The notes: generated from the letters alone by a model not told the origin. DNA of 64,000 nt from JARYGU01 sp033795365 (GCA_033795365.1 JARYGU010000022.1:1-64000), one strand, 5' to 3'. Shown: positions 8,972 through 17,021, numbered from the stretch's first letter. Translations and numbers: made by a program.

Positions 8972-9883
8972 ATGCAGCGGATTTTCGAACAAAGACGATG
9001 GACAATGAGCGCGGGGCTGATCGCATCAGTGGCGCTGCATATTGCCGTTGCCGCCTTGCTGATGTTCCGCTTGCCCGAATTTACGCCGGAAGCCCAGGCG
9101 GAAGCGGTCGAGGTCGAGCTCGTTCCCCCGCCTGTCGAGGAAGAAGAGCAGGAAAAACCGGCGCAAAGTTCGCCGGCTGAAGCTGCACCGGAGCAGCCCC
9201 ATCCTGCCGCGCGGGCTGCCCGCCTCCCGCAGGCATTCGAATCGTCGTCTCCGGAGCGGGAAGAAAAGCCCTCTCAGGATGCCGCAAAACCGGAGCCGAA
9301 GACGTCCGCTTCGAACGAGGCGAGGTCGTCGGAGGATCAGGACGGCAACGGCAGCCAGCAGCCAGTGCTCTCGAACGACGGCGACAGCCAGTCGGCCGCC
9401 GCACGCGACGATCTCTCGGACGCAACGCCCGCGCCGGACGAGACGGCTGAGGAGAAGCCGGCCGCCCAGCCGGAAACGGAAGAGCAGCCCTCGGAAATTC
9501 CGCCCGACATGACCGAGGCCTCGAAGCTCTACTCCGAGGATGCGCTGTCCAATCCGCATATCAAGGCTGCCCTTGGAAAACTGCCGCCCGAGCGCCGGCT
9601 CGTGCAGATTTGCTCGATAGAGGCGCTTGAGCAGATACGCCGTTCGATACCCGGATCCTTCCCGGACATGCTCGTCCCCTTCTCCGCGCAAGGCGGCCTG
9701 ATCTCCGGCCGCGTGCTTACGGCGTCCGGCGGCGCCTATCGCAGCCTGGGCAGATGGTACGGGATCGACTTCCGTTGCGAATTGGATGAAGAAGCGGCGA
9801 AGCTGCTGTCTTTCCGGTACGAAGTGGGTCCTGCCATTCCCGAAAGCGAGTGGTTGCGCAGAAAGCTCCCGACAGGCTCCTGA
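8972..9883 (+). CDS. DUF930-domain protein with TonB-like N-terminus
   Basis: 303 residues. One membrane segment at about residues 13-33 (SAGLIASVALHIAVAALLMF), followed by a Pro/Glu-rich linker (about 40-180) as in TonB proteins, then a C-terminal DUF930 domain (LPPERRLVQICSIEALEQIR, GRWYGIDFRCELDEEAAK). The topology predicts a cytoplasmic N-tail and a periplasm-spanning linker carrying the globular domain. The function of DUF930 is unknown. A start at 9005 is possible but lacks an SD. A hairpin terminator follows at 9904. Confidence 0.85.
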   Translation: MQRIFEQRRWTMSAGLIASVALHIAVAALLMFRLPEFTPEAQAEAVEVELVPPPVEEEEQEKPAQSSPAEAAPEQPHPAARAARLPQAFESSSPEREEKPSQDAAKPEPKTSASNEARSSEDQDGNGSQQPVLSNDGDSQSAAARDDLSDATPAPDETAEEKPAAQPETEEQPSEIPPDMTEASKLYSEDALSNPHIKAALGKLPPERRLVQICSIEALEQIRRSIPGSFPDMLVPFSAQGGLISGRVLTASGGAYRSLGRWYGIDFRCELDEEAAKLLSFRYEVGPAIPESEWLRRKLPTGS

Positions 9884-9903
9884 GCTCTACCGCGCAACGA
9901 GAA

Positions 9904-9931
9904 AAGGCTGCTCGCGGGAGCAGCCTTCCTT
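9904..9931 (+). terminator. Hairpin terminator after DUF930 gene
   Basis: A ten-base perfect inverted repeat (AAGGCTGCTC / GAGCAGCCTT) with a GCGG loop, followed by a short pyrimidine tract. It lies 20 bp after the DUF930 stop codon and about 55 bp beyond the end of the convergent glycosyltransferase gene, so it may serve both directions. Confidence 0.7.
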
Positions 9932-9985
9932 ATCGGAGATAAAGAGCCGGCCCGAACGTCAGGCCGCCCGCCGGTGGAGCGCGCT

Positions 9986-10678
9986 TTACGCCCCGCGCTG
10001 CTTGACGAAGAGCATGCTTTCGCGCGCCGCGAACCACTCTTCCGCATAGTCGTCGTTCTTGTACTCGTCGAAATACGGCCCGCCATCCGTGAAATGGACG
10101 ATCTTGGCGTTCGGATTATAGTCGTACTCGTTGACGAGATAGTTCCATTCGACAGGCAGGCCGCCGATCAGATCGTCGTTGCCGAGCCACTTGAACTGGT
10201 GCAGCTCAAGGCCGGTCGCGGTGTTGACATAGTCCTTGCTCAGCGCGGTGCATTTCGCATTGTTGAACATGATCAGGCTCGACCAGTTCTTCTTCTCGTA
10301 TTTGGTCTGCGTCTGACCGAGGAACTTCGTCTCGACCTTCGGCTGATAGTCGTGCTTGATGCACATCGCCGCGTAGCGGTCGTCCCGCAGCGCCCAGAGT
10401 TCCGCGATATCCGTGCGCGCAAGCATGTCGCAATCCATGAAGATGCTCCAGCCTTTGTAGCCGCTGAGATAAGGCGCCAGGAAGCGCGAGAAGGAAAACT
10501 CCGTGGACTGCAGCGGGTTGCGCTCTCTCGTGAAGACGTCGGCCAGGTGGTCGAGCACTATGGGAGAGAACTGCACCGGCAAGGAGGAGTGCTGCATGAT
10601 GCTGTGGCAAAGAACGTGATAGGCGACCGCCTCTTTCGAGTCGTAGCCCACGAAAATTCTAACTACCTGGTCTTCCAC
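9986..10678 (-). CDS. Glycosyltransferase-like protein (small DxD enzyme)
   Basis: 230 residues, no signal or membrane segment. Begins RIFVGYDSKEAVAYHVLCHS and has FMDCDML at residues 80-86, a DxD metal/sugar-nucleotide site; later HFTDGGPYFDEY resembles the acceptor/diphosphate region of GT8-like enzymes. This suggests a cytoplasmic glycosyltransferase with a GT-A fold. It is the last gene of a minus-strand run of three (GT8, GT29-like, this), separated by about 90 bp each, probably one surface-polysaccharide locus. Donor and acceptor unknown. Confidence 0.8.
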   Translation of the reverse strand: MEDQVVRIFVGYDSKEAVAYHVLCHSIMQHSSLPVQFSPIVLDHLADVFTRERNPLQSTEFSFSRFLAPYLSGYKGWSIFMDCDMLARTDIAELWALRDDRYAAMCIKHDYQPKVETKFLGQTQTKYEKKNWSSLIMFNNAKCTALSKDYVNTATGLELHQFKWLGNDDLIGGLPVEWNYLVNEYDYNPNAKIVHFTDGGPYFDEYKNDDYAEEWFAARESMLFVKQRGA

Positions 10679-10772
10679 TTTATTACCTCTTCAATGCTGG
10701 TGTCGGCGATTTCCAGTCCGACATCCTTTTATCGCATATCCCATAAAAGAATATAGGAGTTGTCCGGTCAAG

Positions 10773-11657
10773 TTATCCAGCCTCGCCCGCGCCAGGGCTG
10801 TTTTGCGACTTTTCGAGGAAAATCTCCTTCCGCGTCTTCGGTTTCAGGCGGCGAAAGAAATTATCCAAGCTGCGGATGACCTTCGTGACCGACATCAGTC
10901 TGTCGATCTGGAGGTTGGCGCCGTCCAGCCGTTCGGCCAGCACCTCCGCCGCCGTCAGCGCGATCTCGCTCGGCTGGATATCCGGAAAATGCCTGGCGAA
11001 GGCCGAATAGGAACTCGCATCCGTACCGCCGCCGATCGTCAGACGGCCCGAGCGAGCGAAAAGCCGTAGAAAGACCTGCTCGAACGTCCAGTCGTGTACC
11101 GGAAAAAGCTTCCATTTTTCGCTTCTCCTTGCGGAGAATCCGGCGAGATGCACCCGGCTCTCAAGCCCGAGCTTGCTCAGCCACAGTGCAAGCGCAAACC
11201 CGCTCGTCGCAATCTTGCCGGCCGGATAGAAATCCATGAGCGGGCTCAGATCCAGATGGCGCACTTCGACATTGCCGAAGGCCGGTTTCGGGCTGAACCG
11301 CTCTTCCGTAGCCGCACGGACGTTCAGAACGCCGAGAAAGCCTTCGTTCGGAAAGAATGCAAGAACCTCGGCGGCCTCCCGCCTGTGAACGATGTTGGCG
11401 CCCATCGTCCCGCTGCGGGAAACCAGCAGCGCATTTCCGGCGAAGGGACGATCCAGAACCTTGTAGACCTTGTTGAAGAAGATAAAGAGGCTCGTTTGCG
11501 GAAGCGTTTTACGCAGCGTTTCCAGGTCGACGCTCTCGCTGTTTGCGACCAGCACGATATGCGGATACCTTCCGAAGAAAGCCTTCCATTCCTCGTCCGG
11601 GAGCGCCCTGTAATCGGCGGGCAAGTTGCTCGCGCCGCTCTGCAAGATGTCGGCCAT
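10773..11657 (-). CDS. GT29/sialyltransferase-like protein of unknown specificity
   Basis: 294 residues, cytosolic. I do not recognise a named orthologue, but pattern features of the GT29-like fold can be seen: FFNKVYKVLD / NALLVSRSG in the N-terminal half, a 'small-S-G' motif at residues 151-155 (TSGFA) followed by a hydrophobic helix and VHLAGF, then HDWTFE (H188-x4-E193), which matches the spacing of the H-x4-E motif of sialylmotif VS. The assignment is by motif reading only. Located between two glycosyltransferase genes, so a role in a surface glycan, possibly transfer of a sialic-acid- or Kdo-like sugar, is inferred. Confidence 0.55.
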   Translation of the reverse strand: MADILQSGASNLPADYRALPDEEWKAFFGRYPHIVLVANSESVDLETLRKTLPQTSLFIFFNKVYKVLDRPFAGNALLVSRSGTMGANIVHRREAAEVLAFFPNEGFLGVLNVRAATEERFSPKPAFGNVEVRHLDLSPLMDFYPAGKIATSGFALALWLSKLGLESRVHLAGFSARRSEKWKLFPVHDWTFEQVFLRLFARSGRLTIGGGTDASSYSAFARHFPDIQPSEIALTAAEVLAERLDGANLQIDRLMSVTKVIRSLDNFFRRLKPKTRKEIFLEKSQNSPGAGEAG

Positions 11658-11743
11658 CGTGCTGCCTTCCTGTTCGTCTTCTGCCCTGATAGCGGAAAAT
11701 GCCGCAATGGTAATTGGTGAAATAGAGCCTCGTATCCTGGCGA

Positions 11744-12652
11744 TCAGGGTCTATTTGCAAAATAGCGGCGGACCTTCGCCGCCTTCCCTGCCCCGCCGAT
11801 CGTCTGCCCGATATGCGCGGCAAGGCTGACTGTCATGTCGATGGAGGAAGACGGCTTGACGAAGCGGGACCATGGCAAGCCGCCAAGGTCCTCCATATAA
11901 CGCTGCTTGGCGATGCGGTGCGGCCAGGTGACGGCTTTCTGCCACGGCTTCTTCCGGCCGGTGAAATGAACGATCGCCGGGCGGGCGACGGCCGGCAGGA
12001 AACCGGTCTGCGTGTTCCAGCGTGGATCGAGCCGAAGCCATCGGTTCTCGAAGACGATGTTGAGCACGTCCTGATCGTTCGCGTCGAAGACCCCATGGCG
12101 TGCCTCGTAGATCGAACGCGCCTTCTCCAGATATCGCCGCTCCAGGCATTTCCTCCAGTCGAAGAGCAGCACACCCGCATTGAAATAGTGGCTTTCTCTC
12201 GACATGCCGATCTTTTCCAGCCGCTTTTGAATTTTTTCGGGAAAGGCCATCAGATAATCGTCGACTGCCGCAAGATCGGCCTCGCCGAGTTCCAGACGAA
12301 AGAGGTCGTCCACCGTATCGAACGCCAACACGTCGGCGTCGATGAAAAGCAGCCTGTCGATATCGGGCGAGAGATAGGTATCCATGTAGAGACGCGCCAT
12401 CGTCGCCGCAGGCCAGCGCCCTGCCGTCTTCTTCGTCTGCACATCCGCGGAATGGGCAAGGCATTCGATCTCGATGCCGTGCATGCGGGAGAACGCCTTC
12501 ACGCTTTCCAGTGCGCCTGCCCCGAGCCCGATGCCGAGCAGGAAAAACCGTGCGTCCGTTTCATGAAGATTGCGGCGGACCGACAGCAATGCGCAGCACG
12601 CGGCCGGCAGCATGTTTTCATCCGAACACGCGATTATGCCTGAAGCACTCAA
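11744..12652 (-). CDS. Glycosyltransferase family 8 protein
   Basis: 302 residues. GT8 features in order: GIIACSDENMLPAACCALLS at the N-terminus, the DxD motif in LLFIDADVLAF (D105/D107), DQDVLN in the middle, and HFTGRKKPW, the conserved C-terminal GT8 motif that coordinates the metal and UDP. GT8 members (LgtC, WaaI/J type) are retaining glucosyl- or galactosyltransferases of LPS core. First gene of the minus-strand glycan run; divergent from the gene at 12818, sharing a promoter region of about 165 bp. Confidence 0.88.
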   Translation of the reverse strand: MSASGIIACSDENMLPAACCALLSVRRNLHETDARFFLLGIGLGAGALESVKAFSRMHGIEIECLAHSADVQTKKTAGRWPAATMARLYMDTYLSPDIDRLLFIDADVLAFDTVDDLFRLELGEADLAAVDDYLMAFPEKIQKRLEKIGMSRESHYFNAGVLLFDWRKCLERRYLEKARSIYEARHGVFDANDQDVLNIVFENRWLRLDPRWNTQTGFLPAVARPAIVHFTGRKKPWQKAVTWPHRIAKQRYMEDLGGLPWSRFVKPSSSIDMTVSLAAHIGQTIGGAGKAAKVRRYFANRP

Positions 12653-12817
12653 TGATCATCCCTTCGGCGGTCGAAACGGAAACAAACCCTTGGAAAGGCC
12701 GGCACTCTTATTTCTTTTTCCAAGCTTGGCAACCTCCGCTGGCGGCAGTAATACGCTTCGGTTTCGCAGTCCGGCATTTTTCCAACGGATGTCGCAGGCC
12801 GGCCTGTACCGCCTTGC

Positions 12818-13561
12818 ATGATGGAGATGAAAGACGTGTTCGAATCGCTCAGAGAGGCGAAGAAGCTTGCCTACAGGCGCCTGAAATACTGGCTGCGCAA
12901 GCCGAAGCCCCCGGCGGATCCGGGCCTTGCCGGATCCCACGTCGTCATCGTCGGCTCGGCACCGGTCTCCCACAAACCCGAGGGCTTCGACGATACCTAC
13001 AAGGTGATCAGCATCAACGGATCGCAAGGCGTGATGGCTGCGTGGCCGCGCGAGACGCCCGACATCACCTTGATGCAGTTCAACCAGATCGAAGGTGAAA
13101 ACACCAATGCTGTCGAAGTGCGCCGCGTGTTGCGCGGCCGACGGACGGGCACGCTCTATGTGCTTCTTTGGCGGCACGGCCGCGAGCGACTGGAAAAGGG
13201 GTTGAAGGCGTTCGATTACCGCTACGGCGACCTCAGGATCGTCGACCGCTACGAACGCATCGCGCTGATGGAAAAGGTCAGCAACGTACGCAATTTCGAG
13301 CTCGATGCCGAAACCAAATGCTCGAACGGCCTGATCGGAGTGCTTTTTGCGCTTCACAGCGGCGCGCGCGCCGTCATCATCACCGGGATCAACCCGGATT
13401 CCGGCGGGCATGTCTATAACGACGTCAATCTTGCCCGCATGCATGTCAGCAAGGACAAGGAGATGCTGCAGATCCTTCTGCGCGGCGGCTATCTGGTTTT
13501 CACGGCCGATCCCGACGTGTCGAAAAGCACGGGCGTGCCGCTCTGGACCGGGAAGGCCTGA
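12818..13561 (+). CDS. Glycosyltransferase-like protein (DUF115/sialyltransferase-like fold)
   Basis: 247 residues, basic N-terminus (LREAKKLAYRRLKYWLRK) possibly membrane-apposed. The core starts HVVIVGSAP followed by YKVISINGSQ, the pattern of DUF115/CstI-like nucleotide-sugar binding proteins. CSNGLIGVLFAL (about 168-179) followed by GARAVIITGINP matches the 'S-x-G helix then G-[FI]' pattern of the same superfamily. It is the only plus-strand gene of the cassette. Three tandem ATGs (12818, 12821, 12827) are possible starts. Specificity unknown. Confidence 0.6.
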   Translation: MMEMKDVFESLREAKKLAYRRLKYWLRKPKPPADPGLAGSHVVIVGSAPVSHKPEGFDDTYKVISINGSQGVMAAWPRETPDITLMQFNQIEGENTNAVEVRRVLRGRRTGTLYVLLWRHGRERLEKGLKAFDYRYGDLRIVDRYERIALMEKVSNVRNFELDAETKCSNGLIGVLFALHSGARAVIITGINPDSGGHVYNDVNLARMHVSKDKEMLQILLRGGYLVFTADPDVSKSTGVPLWTGKA

Positions 13562-13590
13562 GGCGAACAACGCGTTTTCGCATTCCTGAC

Positions 13591-14550
13591 CTATCCGCGC
13601 TTTTTTTCCAGCGCTTCCCGGATGATGCCCGCGATCCGCGGCGTCTCGGCAAGCGGCGTATAGTCGTAGGCGTCGAGCGTGCCTCCGAATTTCCGCGTCA
13701 GCTTCAACACGTTCTGCAAGTCGTCGTGGTAACGCTCGAACTTGGCGAACCGCTCGCCCGGCACGGCTGTCAGGTCGAGCGAATAGACGGGCTTTCCCGT
13801 CGTCAGCGCCTCACAGGGCATGGTGATGGAATCCTTGGCGATCAGGAAGGCATCCGCGGCGGCGACATAGTCGAGATAAGGGTTCTCGCCCTGCCGGTCC
13901 CACACATCGATCGTGTCGCTGCGAAGCGCACGAAGGGTCTCGAACGTATGCTGCTCGGAGCGCCGGGAGGTGGAGACCAGCAGCCGCCAACCCTGATCGG
14001 CAAGCTGGCGGATCGCATCGACGATCCGGCGCAGGGCGGAATCGTCATAGACATAGGCGCCGTTCGAACCGCCGACAAAGACGGCCGCCACCCGCTCGCC
14101 GGCCGGTGCGTAACGGCTGCGCGCCGCCTCCTCCAGACTGGCGAGGCGTTCGGGCGTGAGGCGATGCGGTACGCCGACCATCGAATGGAAATTCTCGCGG
14201 TCATCGAGATCCGGCGTCCAGTCGTGGCGCGAAACGAAGCAGAGATCGTAGCCCTCGATCTCGGGTCGCTGAAGATGAACCGTCAGCGGATGCCCACCGA
14301 AGGCGCGTTGCATCTTCAGAACGGGTTTCTCGGGCCGGAAACCGCAGGATATGATCAGGTCCGGCGCCGCCTCGCTCTTGCGGAACATGGGTGGCGCGAG
14401 GAGCCGCTTTATGCCGTGCCTTACGACGACGATCCTCTGATCCGGCTCCGGATCGAAATGGACCGCAACGCCGGTGCATTGCGTCAATGTCCCCACCTTC
14501 GGCTCGCTGACGACCCATGCGCGAAGTTTTTCAGAGCCAGCCGTGTTCAT
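13591..14550 (-). CDS. ELM1/GtrOC1-family glycosyltransferase-like protein
   Basis: 319 residues from ATG 14550; a TTG nine codons upstream also opens the frame but has no support. Matches the 'mitochondrial fission ELM1' family (RAWVVSEPKVG, TLTQCTGVA, LIISCGFRPEKPVLK, AVFVGGSNGAY, LLVSTSRRS, IAKDSITMPCEALTTGKPVY). The bacterial members have a GT-B-like fold, and the DS-x-M-x-[CS]-E motif resembles the sugar-nucleotide pocket. Convergent with the preceding gene with a 29-bp gap. Part of the glycan cassette; the actual reaction is not known. Confidence 0.8.
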   Translation of the reverse strand: MNTAGSEKLRAWVVSEPKVGTLTQCTGVAVHFDPEPDQRIVVVRHGIKRLLAPPMFRKSEAAPDLIISCGFRPEKPVLKMQRAFGGHPLTVHLQRPEIEGYDLCFVSRHDWTPDLDDRENFHSMVGVPHRLTPERLASLEEAARSRYAPAGERVAAVFVGGSNGAYVYDDSALRRIVDAIRQLADQGWRLLVSTSRRSEQHTFETLRALRSDTIDVWDRQGENPYLDYVAAADAFLIAKDSITMPCEALTTGKPVYSLDLTAVPGERFAKFERYHDDLQNVLKLTRKFGGTLDAYDYTPLAETPRIAGIIREALEKKRG

Positions 14551-14999
14551 CAGCGATGGTATCCCGTTGCGAAACAACTTTGTCGACGTTTTTTCATAAC
14601 CCTCGCGCTTGAAACGGCATGCCGGCAGACATGCCGCTCGCCCGCGACAAAGCTTAGCTCATTAGCCGCCTTGGGACCTCTTAGTAAAGCAGTGCTTTTT
14701 CTGTTTCAGGATCATTCCACGTGTGTCGCGAAAGGCCTTTTCTTTTGCGTAGGCTAGCCGGATGAGGTCAACCCTGCGGCTTTTGGAAGGGGCGTCAAAG
14801 CCATTCCTGCAACATCGGAAAACATGAAATCCGCTTTGTTGATGAACAAGTCCGGCGGGCTCCCGGAATCGCAGTGACTATGTCAAAAGTAATTGCGTCT
14901 TCGTCAAAAAGGCGTACCCTTAATCCTATCACCGGCCAATAAAAAGGGCGCTGGTGACTGAGAGCCTGACGTGCTTTCGCCCCGATAGGGAGAAGGCAG
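14551..14999. other. Intergenic region without a supported gene
   Basis: About 450 bp, clearly more AT-rich than its surroundings, between the ELM1-like gene (leftward) and the small gene at 15000 (rightward). No ORF with a credible SD and no RNA motif that I recognise. It must hold both divergent promoters. The density of TTTT/AAAA runs (for example around 14695-14745 and 14900-14950) is the only visible peculiarity. Confidence 0.5.
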
Positions 15000-15209
15000 A
15001 TGAGCGTTATAATCGGTTTCGATCAGAGTATTTTCGAGCCGGACGAGGTTGCCAAGCTTCGTCGCGTGCTTGCTACCCTTTGCGCGGAAGCTGGCAAAGG
15101 TTCCACGAGCGAAGAAGCCACGCAATACGCGTCGCAACTGATCGGCGTGTATCGCGCGGGTACCAAAGATGAATCGGGCCTGCTGCGGCAAGGGCGAAGC
15201 TTCATCTGA
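15000..15209 (+). CDS. Small hypothetical protein A (69 residues), paralogue of gene at 15688
   Basis: MSVIIGFDQSIFEPDEVAKL... with GGGAGAAGG just upstream of the ATG. No signal or membrane segment; predicted helical. It aligns with the 69-residue protein at 15688: both have an F-[DE]-P motif, [DE]-[VL]-A-x-LR, a central charged segment, LI-x2-YR-x-G and an acidic tail. Function unknown; the pattern (small, helical, duplicated) suggests a regulatory or stress role but this is a guess. Confidence 0.65.
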   Translation: MSVIIGFDQSIFEPDEVAKLRRVLATLCAEAGKGSTSEEATQYASQLIGVYRAGTKDESGLLRQGRSFI

Positions 15210-15271
15210 CGTGTTGCCACCTCGCCACGGCGAGTTCAGTCCAGCGATAACCACACTGTCGGGAGGTCGAA

Positions 15272-15526
15272 ATGATCCTCATTCCGCCTGATTACGATCG
15301 CAGGCCATTCCAGTCCATGAGCGGCATTTCGCTTATAGCATCCGTTCGAGCGGCGGTGGCCGTGGAGTGCGGATTCGACACGTCGCGGCTTGGCTATCGC
15401 ATGCTTGGCTCATGCCTGGTGATAGAGGGCCCGAGCATGCCGGACGAGCAGATGTGCCAGATCAGGGAAATCGCCGAGGATATTGCCGGAAGCGGTGCGG
15501 TAAGGATGCGGCTCGGCACGATGTGA
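15272..15526 (+). CDS. Small hypothetical protein, 84 residues
   Basis: Begins MILIPPDYDRRPFQS; TCGGGAGGTCGAA precedes the ATG, a strong SD. Contains two halves: a helix (ISLIASVRAAVAVECGFDTS) and a strand-turn-strand-helix (LGSCLVIEGPSMPDEQMCQI). The second half faintly resembles a BON-like domain, which I do not claim. It lies 62 bp after protein A and before its paralogue, probably in the same transcription unit. Unknown function. Confidence 0.6.
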   Translation: MILIPPDYDRRPFQSMSGISLIASVRAAVAVECGFDTSRLGYRMLGSCLVIEGPSMPDEQMCQIREIAEDIAGSGAVRMRLGTM

Positions 15527-15687
15527 TGAGCCGGAGCCAACGGCTGAAGCGGAATTGGTTAGCCGGTTCATCGTCGTTCCCGCGGGTCAGGAAGCTTCGA
15601 TGTTTCCGATTCTTTTTCTTGTTAAGCGACTTCTCATTCAATAAAATCATCTTCTGCGGCGAGATGATCTCGTTCGAGGAGGAAGGC

Positions 15688-15897
15688 ATGCGGCATTTTC
15701 TCGAACCGAGCGAAATCGGTGTGTTCGACCCTTCGGATTTGGCGGTGCTCCGGTCCGCTTTTCTTGAACTGCGCCGCCGCGACAGCGCCATAGAGGACGA
15801 ATCACGGGCGCGCTCCGTCGCCCGCTCGCTCATAAAGCTCTATCGCCATGGACTGCAGGACCCCGACAGCCTGATCGCAACCCTCGACAAATCGTGA
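15688..15897 (+). CDS. Small hypothetical protein B (69 residues), paralogue of gene at 15000
   Basis: MRHFLEPSEIGVFDPSDLAV... The frame is open far upstream, but GAGGAGGAAGG sits directly before the ATG at 15688, which fixes the start and gives exactly the same length as protein A. Shares F-D-P, D-L-A-x-LR, ARSLIKLYRHGLQD and an acidic C-terminus with A. No recognised family. Separated from the 84-residue gene by a 160-bp AT-rich gap that probably contains its own promoter. Confidence 0.65.
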   Translation: MRHFLEPSEIGVFDPSDLAVLRSAFLELRRRDSAIEDESRARSVARSLIKLYRHGLQDPDSLIATLDKS

Positions 15898-15965
15898 TGG
15901 CCCGCGGATTTCCGGCTTCGGGAGGCGCACATCACCTCCCGAAAGCACGAGCTGATCTCCTTGCA

Positions 15966-16304
15966 TTACCGGAGGCGGGATCCGAGGAGATATCCGACCA
16001 GTGCCGCGCTTGCGAGGGCGGTGAACGGCCTTCTGACCACGGCCTCCTCCAGCTCGTCCCGGATTGTATTGGCCTGGGTCATAGCCAATTGTCCGGTTCC
16101 CTCGGCGACATGGGACAGGGATTCCTTGATACGTGCGAGTTCCAGCCTCAAGGCGCGCAATTGTTCTTCCGTCGAAGGCGAAAGGGAAAGGTCATCGTCG
16201 ATATCGCCTTCCGGCATGCCCGACACCTGCTCCGCCCTCGTCCGCTCTCCTCGACGAACAACATCCGGATTGTCGGTTTTTCCGGTCTTCCGCTCTTCGG
16301 CCAT
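15966..16304 (-). CDS. ElaB/YqjD/DUF883-like membrane-anchored protein
   Basis: 112 residues. A charged N-terminal half with a helix (STEEQLRALRLELARIK), then TQANTIRDELEEAVVRRPF and a C-terminal hydrophobic anchor ending ALVGYLLGSRLR, the architecture of DUF883/ElaB proteins that tether to the inner membrane and, in E. coli, bind ribosomes in stationary phase. AAGGAG lies six bases before ATG 16304; the longer upstream frame is not coding-like. An EcfG-type promoter motif lies about 37 bp upstream. Confidence 0.75.
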   Translation of the reverse strand: MAEERKTGKTDNPDVVRRGERTRAEQVSGMPEGDIDDDLSLSPSTEEQLRALRLELARIKESLSHVAEGTGQLAMTQANTIRDELEEAVVRRPFTALASAALVGYLLGSRLR

Positions 16305-16340
16305 GGCTCTCTCCTTGCGTGAATTGCTGGACGCACGGAG

Positions 16341-16366
16341 AACTGCGAAGGAGCGGCTTAAGTTCC
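16341..16366 (-). promoter_or_regulatory. Candidate EcfG/RpoE2-type promoter for the DUF883-like gene
   Basis: On the minus strand GGAAC (16366-16362) is followed after 19 bases by TT (16342-16341). The general-stress sigma factor RpoE2/EcfG of rhizobia recognises GGAAC-N18/19-TT. The site is 37 bp before the start codon of a stress-type gene. Confidence 0.5.
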
Positions 16367-16405
16367 CTCCCCGTCTCCATTTCCCCGGCAATCTTCGCCC
16401 TGGCA

Positions 16406-16430
16406 GGAACTTTCGGGGGCTGGCGCGGTT
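16406..16430 (+). promoter_or_regulatory. Candidate EcfG/RpoE2-type promoter for the 44-residue membrane protein
   Basis: GGAAC at 16406-16410 and TT at 16429-16430 with 18 bases between, matching the rhizobial general-stress consensus. It is 24 bp before ATG 16454. Together with the opposite-strand copy it forms a divergent pair of the same promoter class. Confidence 0.5.
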
Positions 16431-16453
16431 CCCCCTCGGGGAGGAGGCCGACA

Positions 16454-16588
16454 ATGAAAATAAGCTATATCGTCGTCGCTGCCGCAATCGTCTTCGTCGC
16501 ACTGGTCGTGCTCTTCGGCACCGGGCCTTCCCAGCGTAGTGGAAATGATGGACAATCGGCACCCGATGCAATTGATCGATCCGAATGA
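16454..16588 (+). CDS. 44-residue single-span membrane protein
   Basis: MKISYIVVAAAIVFVALVVL forms one membrane helix at residues 3-21, followed by a short hydrophilic Ser/Asp-rich tail. A strong SD (GGGGAGGAGG) precedes the ATG by about six bases. It overlaps the next open frame by four bases (ATGA at 16585). Small membrane proteins of this type are common in stress regulons; nothing in the sequence identifies a partner. Confidence 0.6.
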   Translation: MKISYIVVAAAIVFVALVVLFGTGPSQRSGNDGQSAPDAIDRSE

Positions 16589-16659
16589 CGGCTTTTAACA
16601 TGAAGAAGCAAGGATTGAGGTTCCCGGACCCGAAGGTGAATGCTGACAGGAGTGGCTTT

Positions 16660-17007
16660 ATGCTGGAAAGCAGCGATATCGAACTCGAGGACGAACGCCT
16701 GGCGCAGCTGGAAGAACTGGCTCGCGAAAGACAGACCGATACGGCCCGGATGCTCGCCAACTATGGCCCGGGCACCTTCGGACGCCACGAGGCGATGCAT
16801 ACCGCTTCCATCATCCTCGACCTCGTCGACCAGCATCTTCTGAAGCATCCGGCCATCGTCGGCAATGCCGAATGGTTCAGGCTATCCTCCAGAGCCGGCG
16901 AAGCGCTGTTCAATCTCTATCAGGCGATGGGATCGGCGGAAATCGACCGGCGCCACGGCGACGACGGCATGCGCCCGGAAGCGCTCAACGCCAGCAACGA
17001 CGGCTGA
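16660..17007 (+). CDS. Hypothetical protein, about 115 residues
   Basis: Soluble helical protein (LEDERLAQLEELARERQTDT, HEAMHTASIILDLVDQHLL, RAGEALFNLYQAMGSAEI). The start is uncertain: ATG 16660 has AGGAG seven bases upstream, while ATG 16585 would overlap the stop of the 44-residue gene and allow translational coupling, adding 25 residues. No recognised family. Convergent with the GntR gene. Confidence 0.65.
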   Translation: MLESSDIELEDERLAQLEELARERQTDTARMLANYGPGTFGRHEAMHTASIILDLVDQHLLKHPAIVGNAEWFRLSSRAGEALFNLYQAMGSAEIDRRHGDDGMRPEALNASNDG

Positions 17008-17021
17008 GGAATCGCGCCCGT

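Noticed and set aside
8781..9026. 81-codon minus-strand frame upstream of the DUF930 gene
   Set aside because: Overlaps the DUF930 start and lacks an SD; residues look fairly protein-like but there is no other support.
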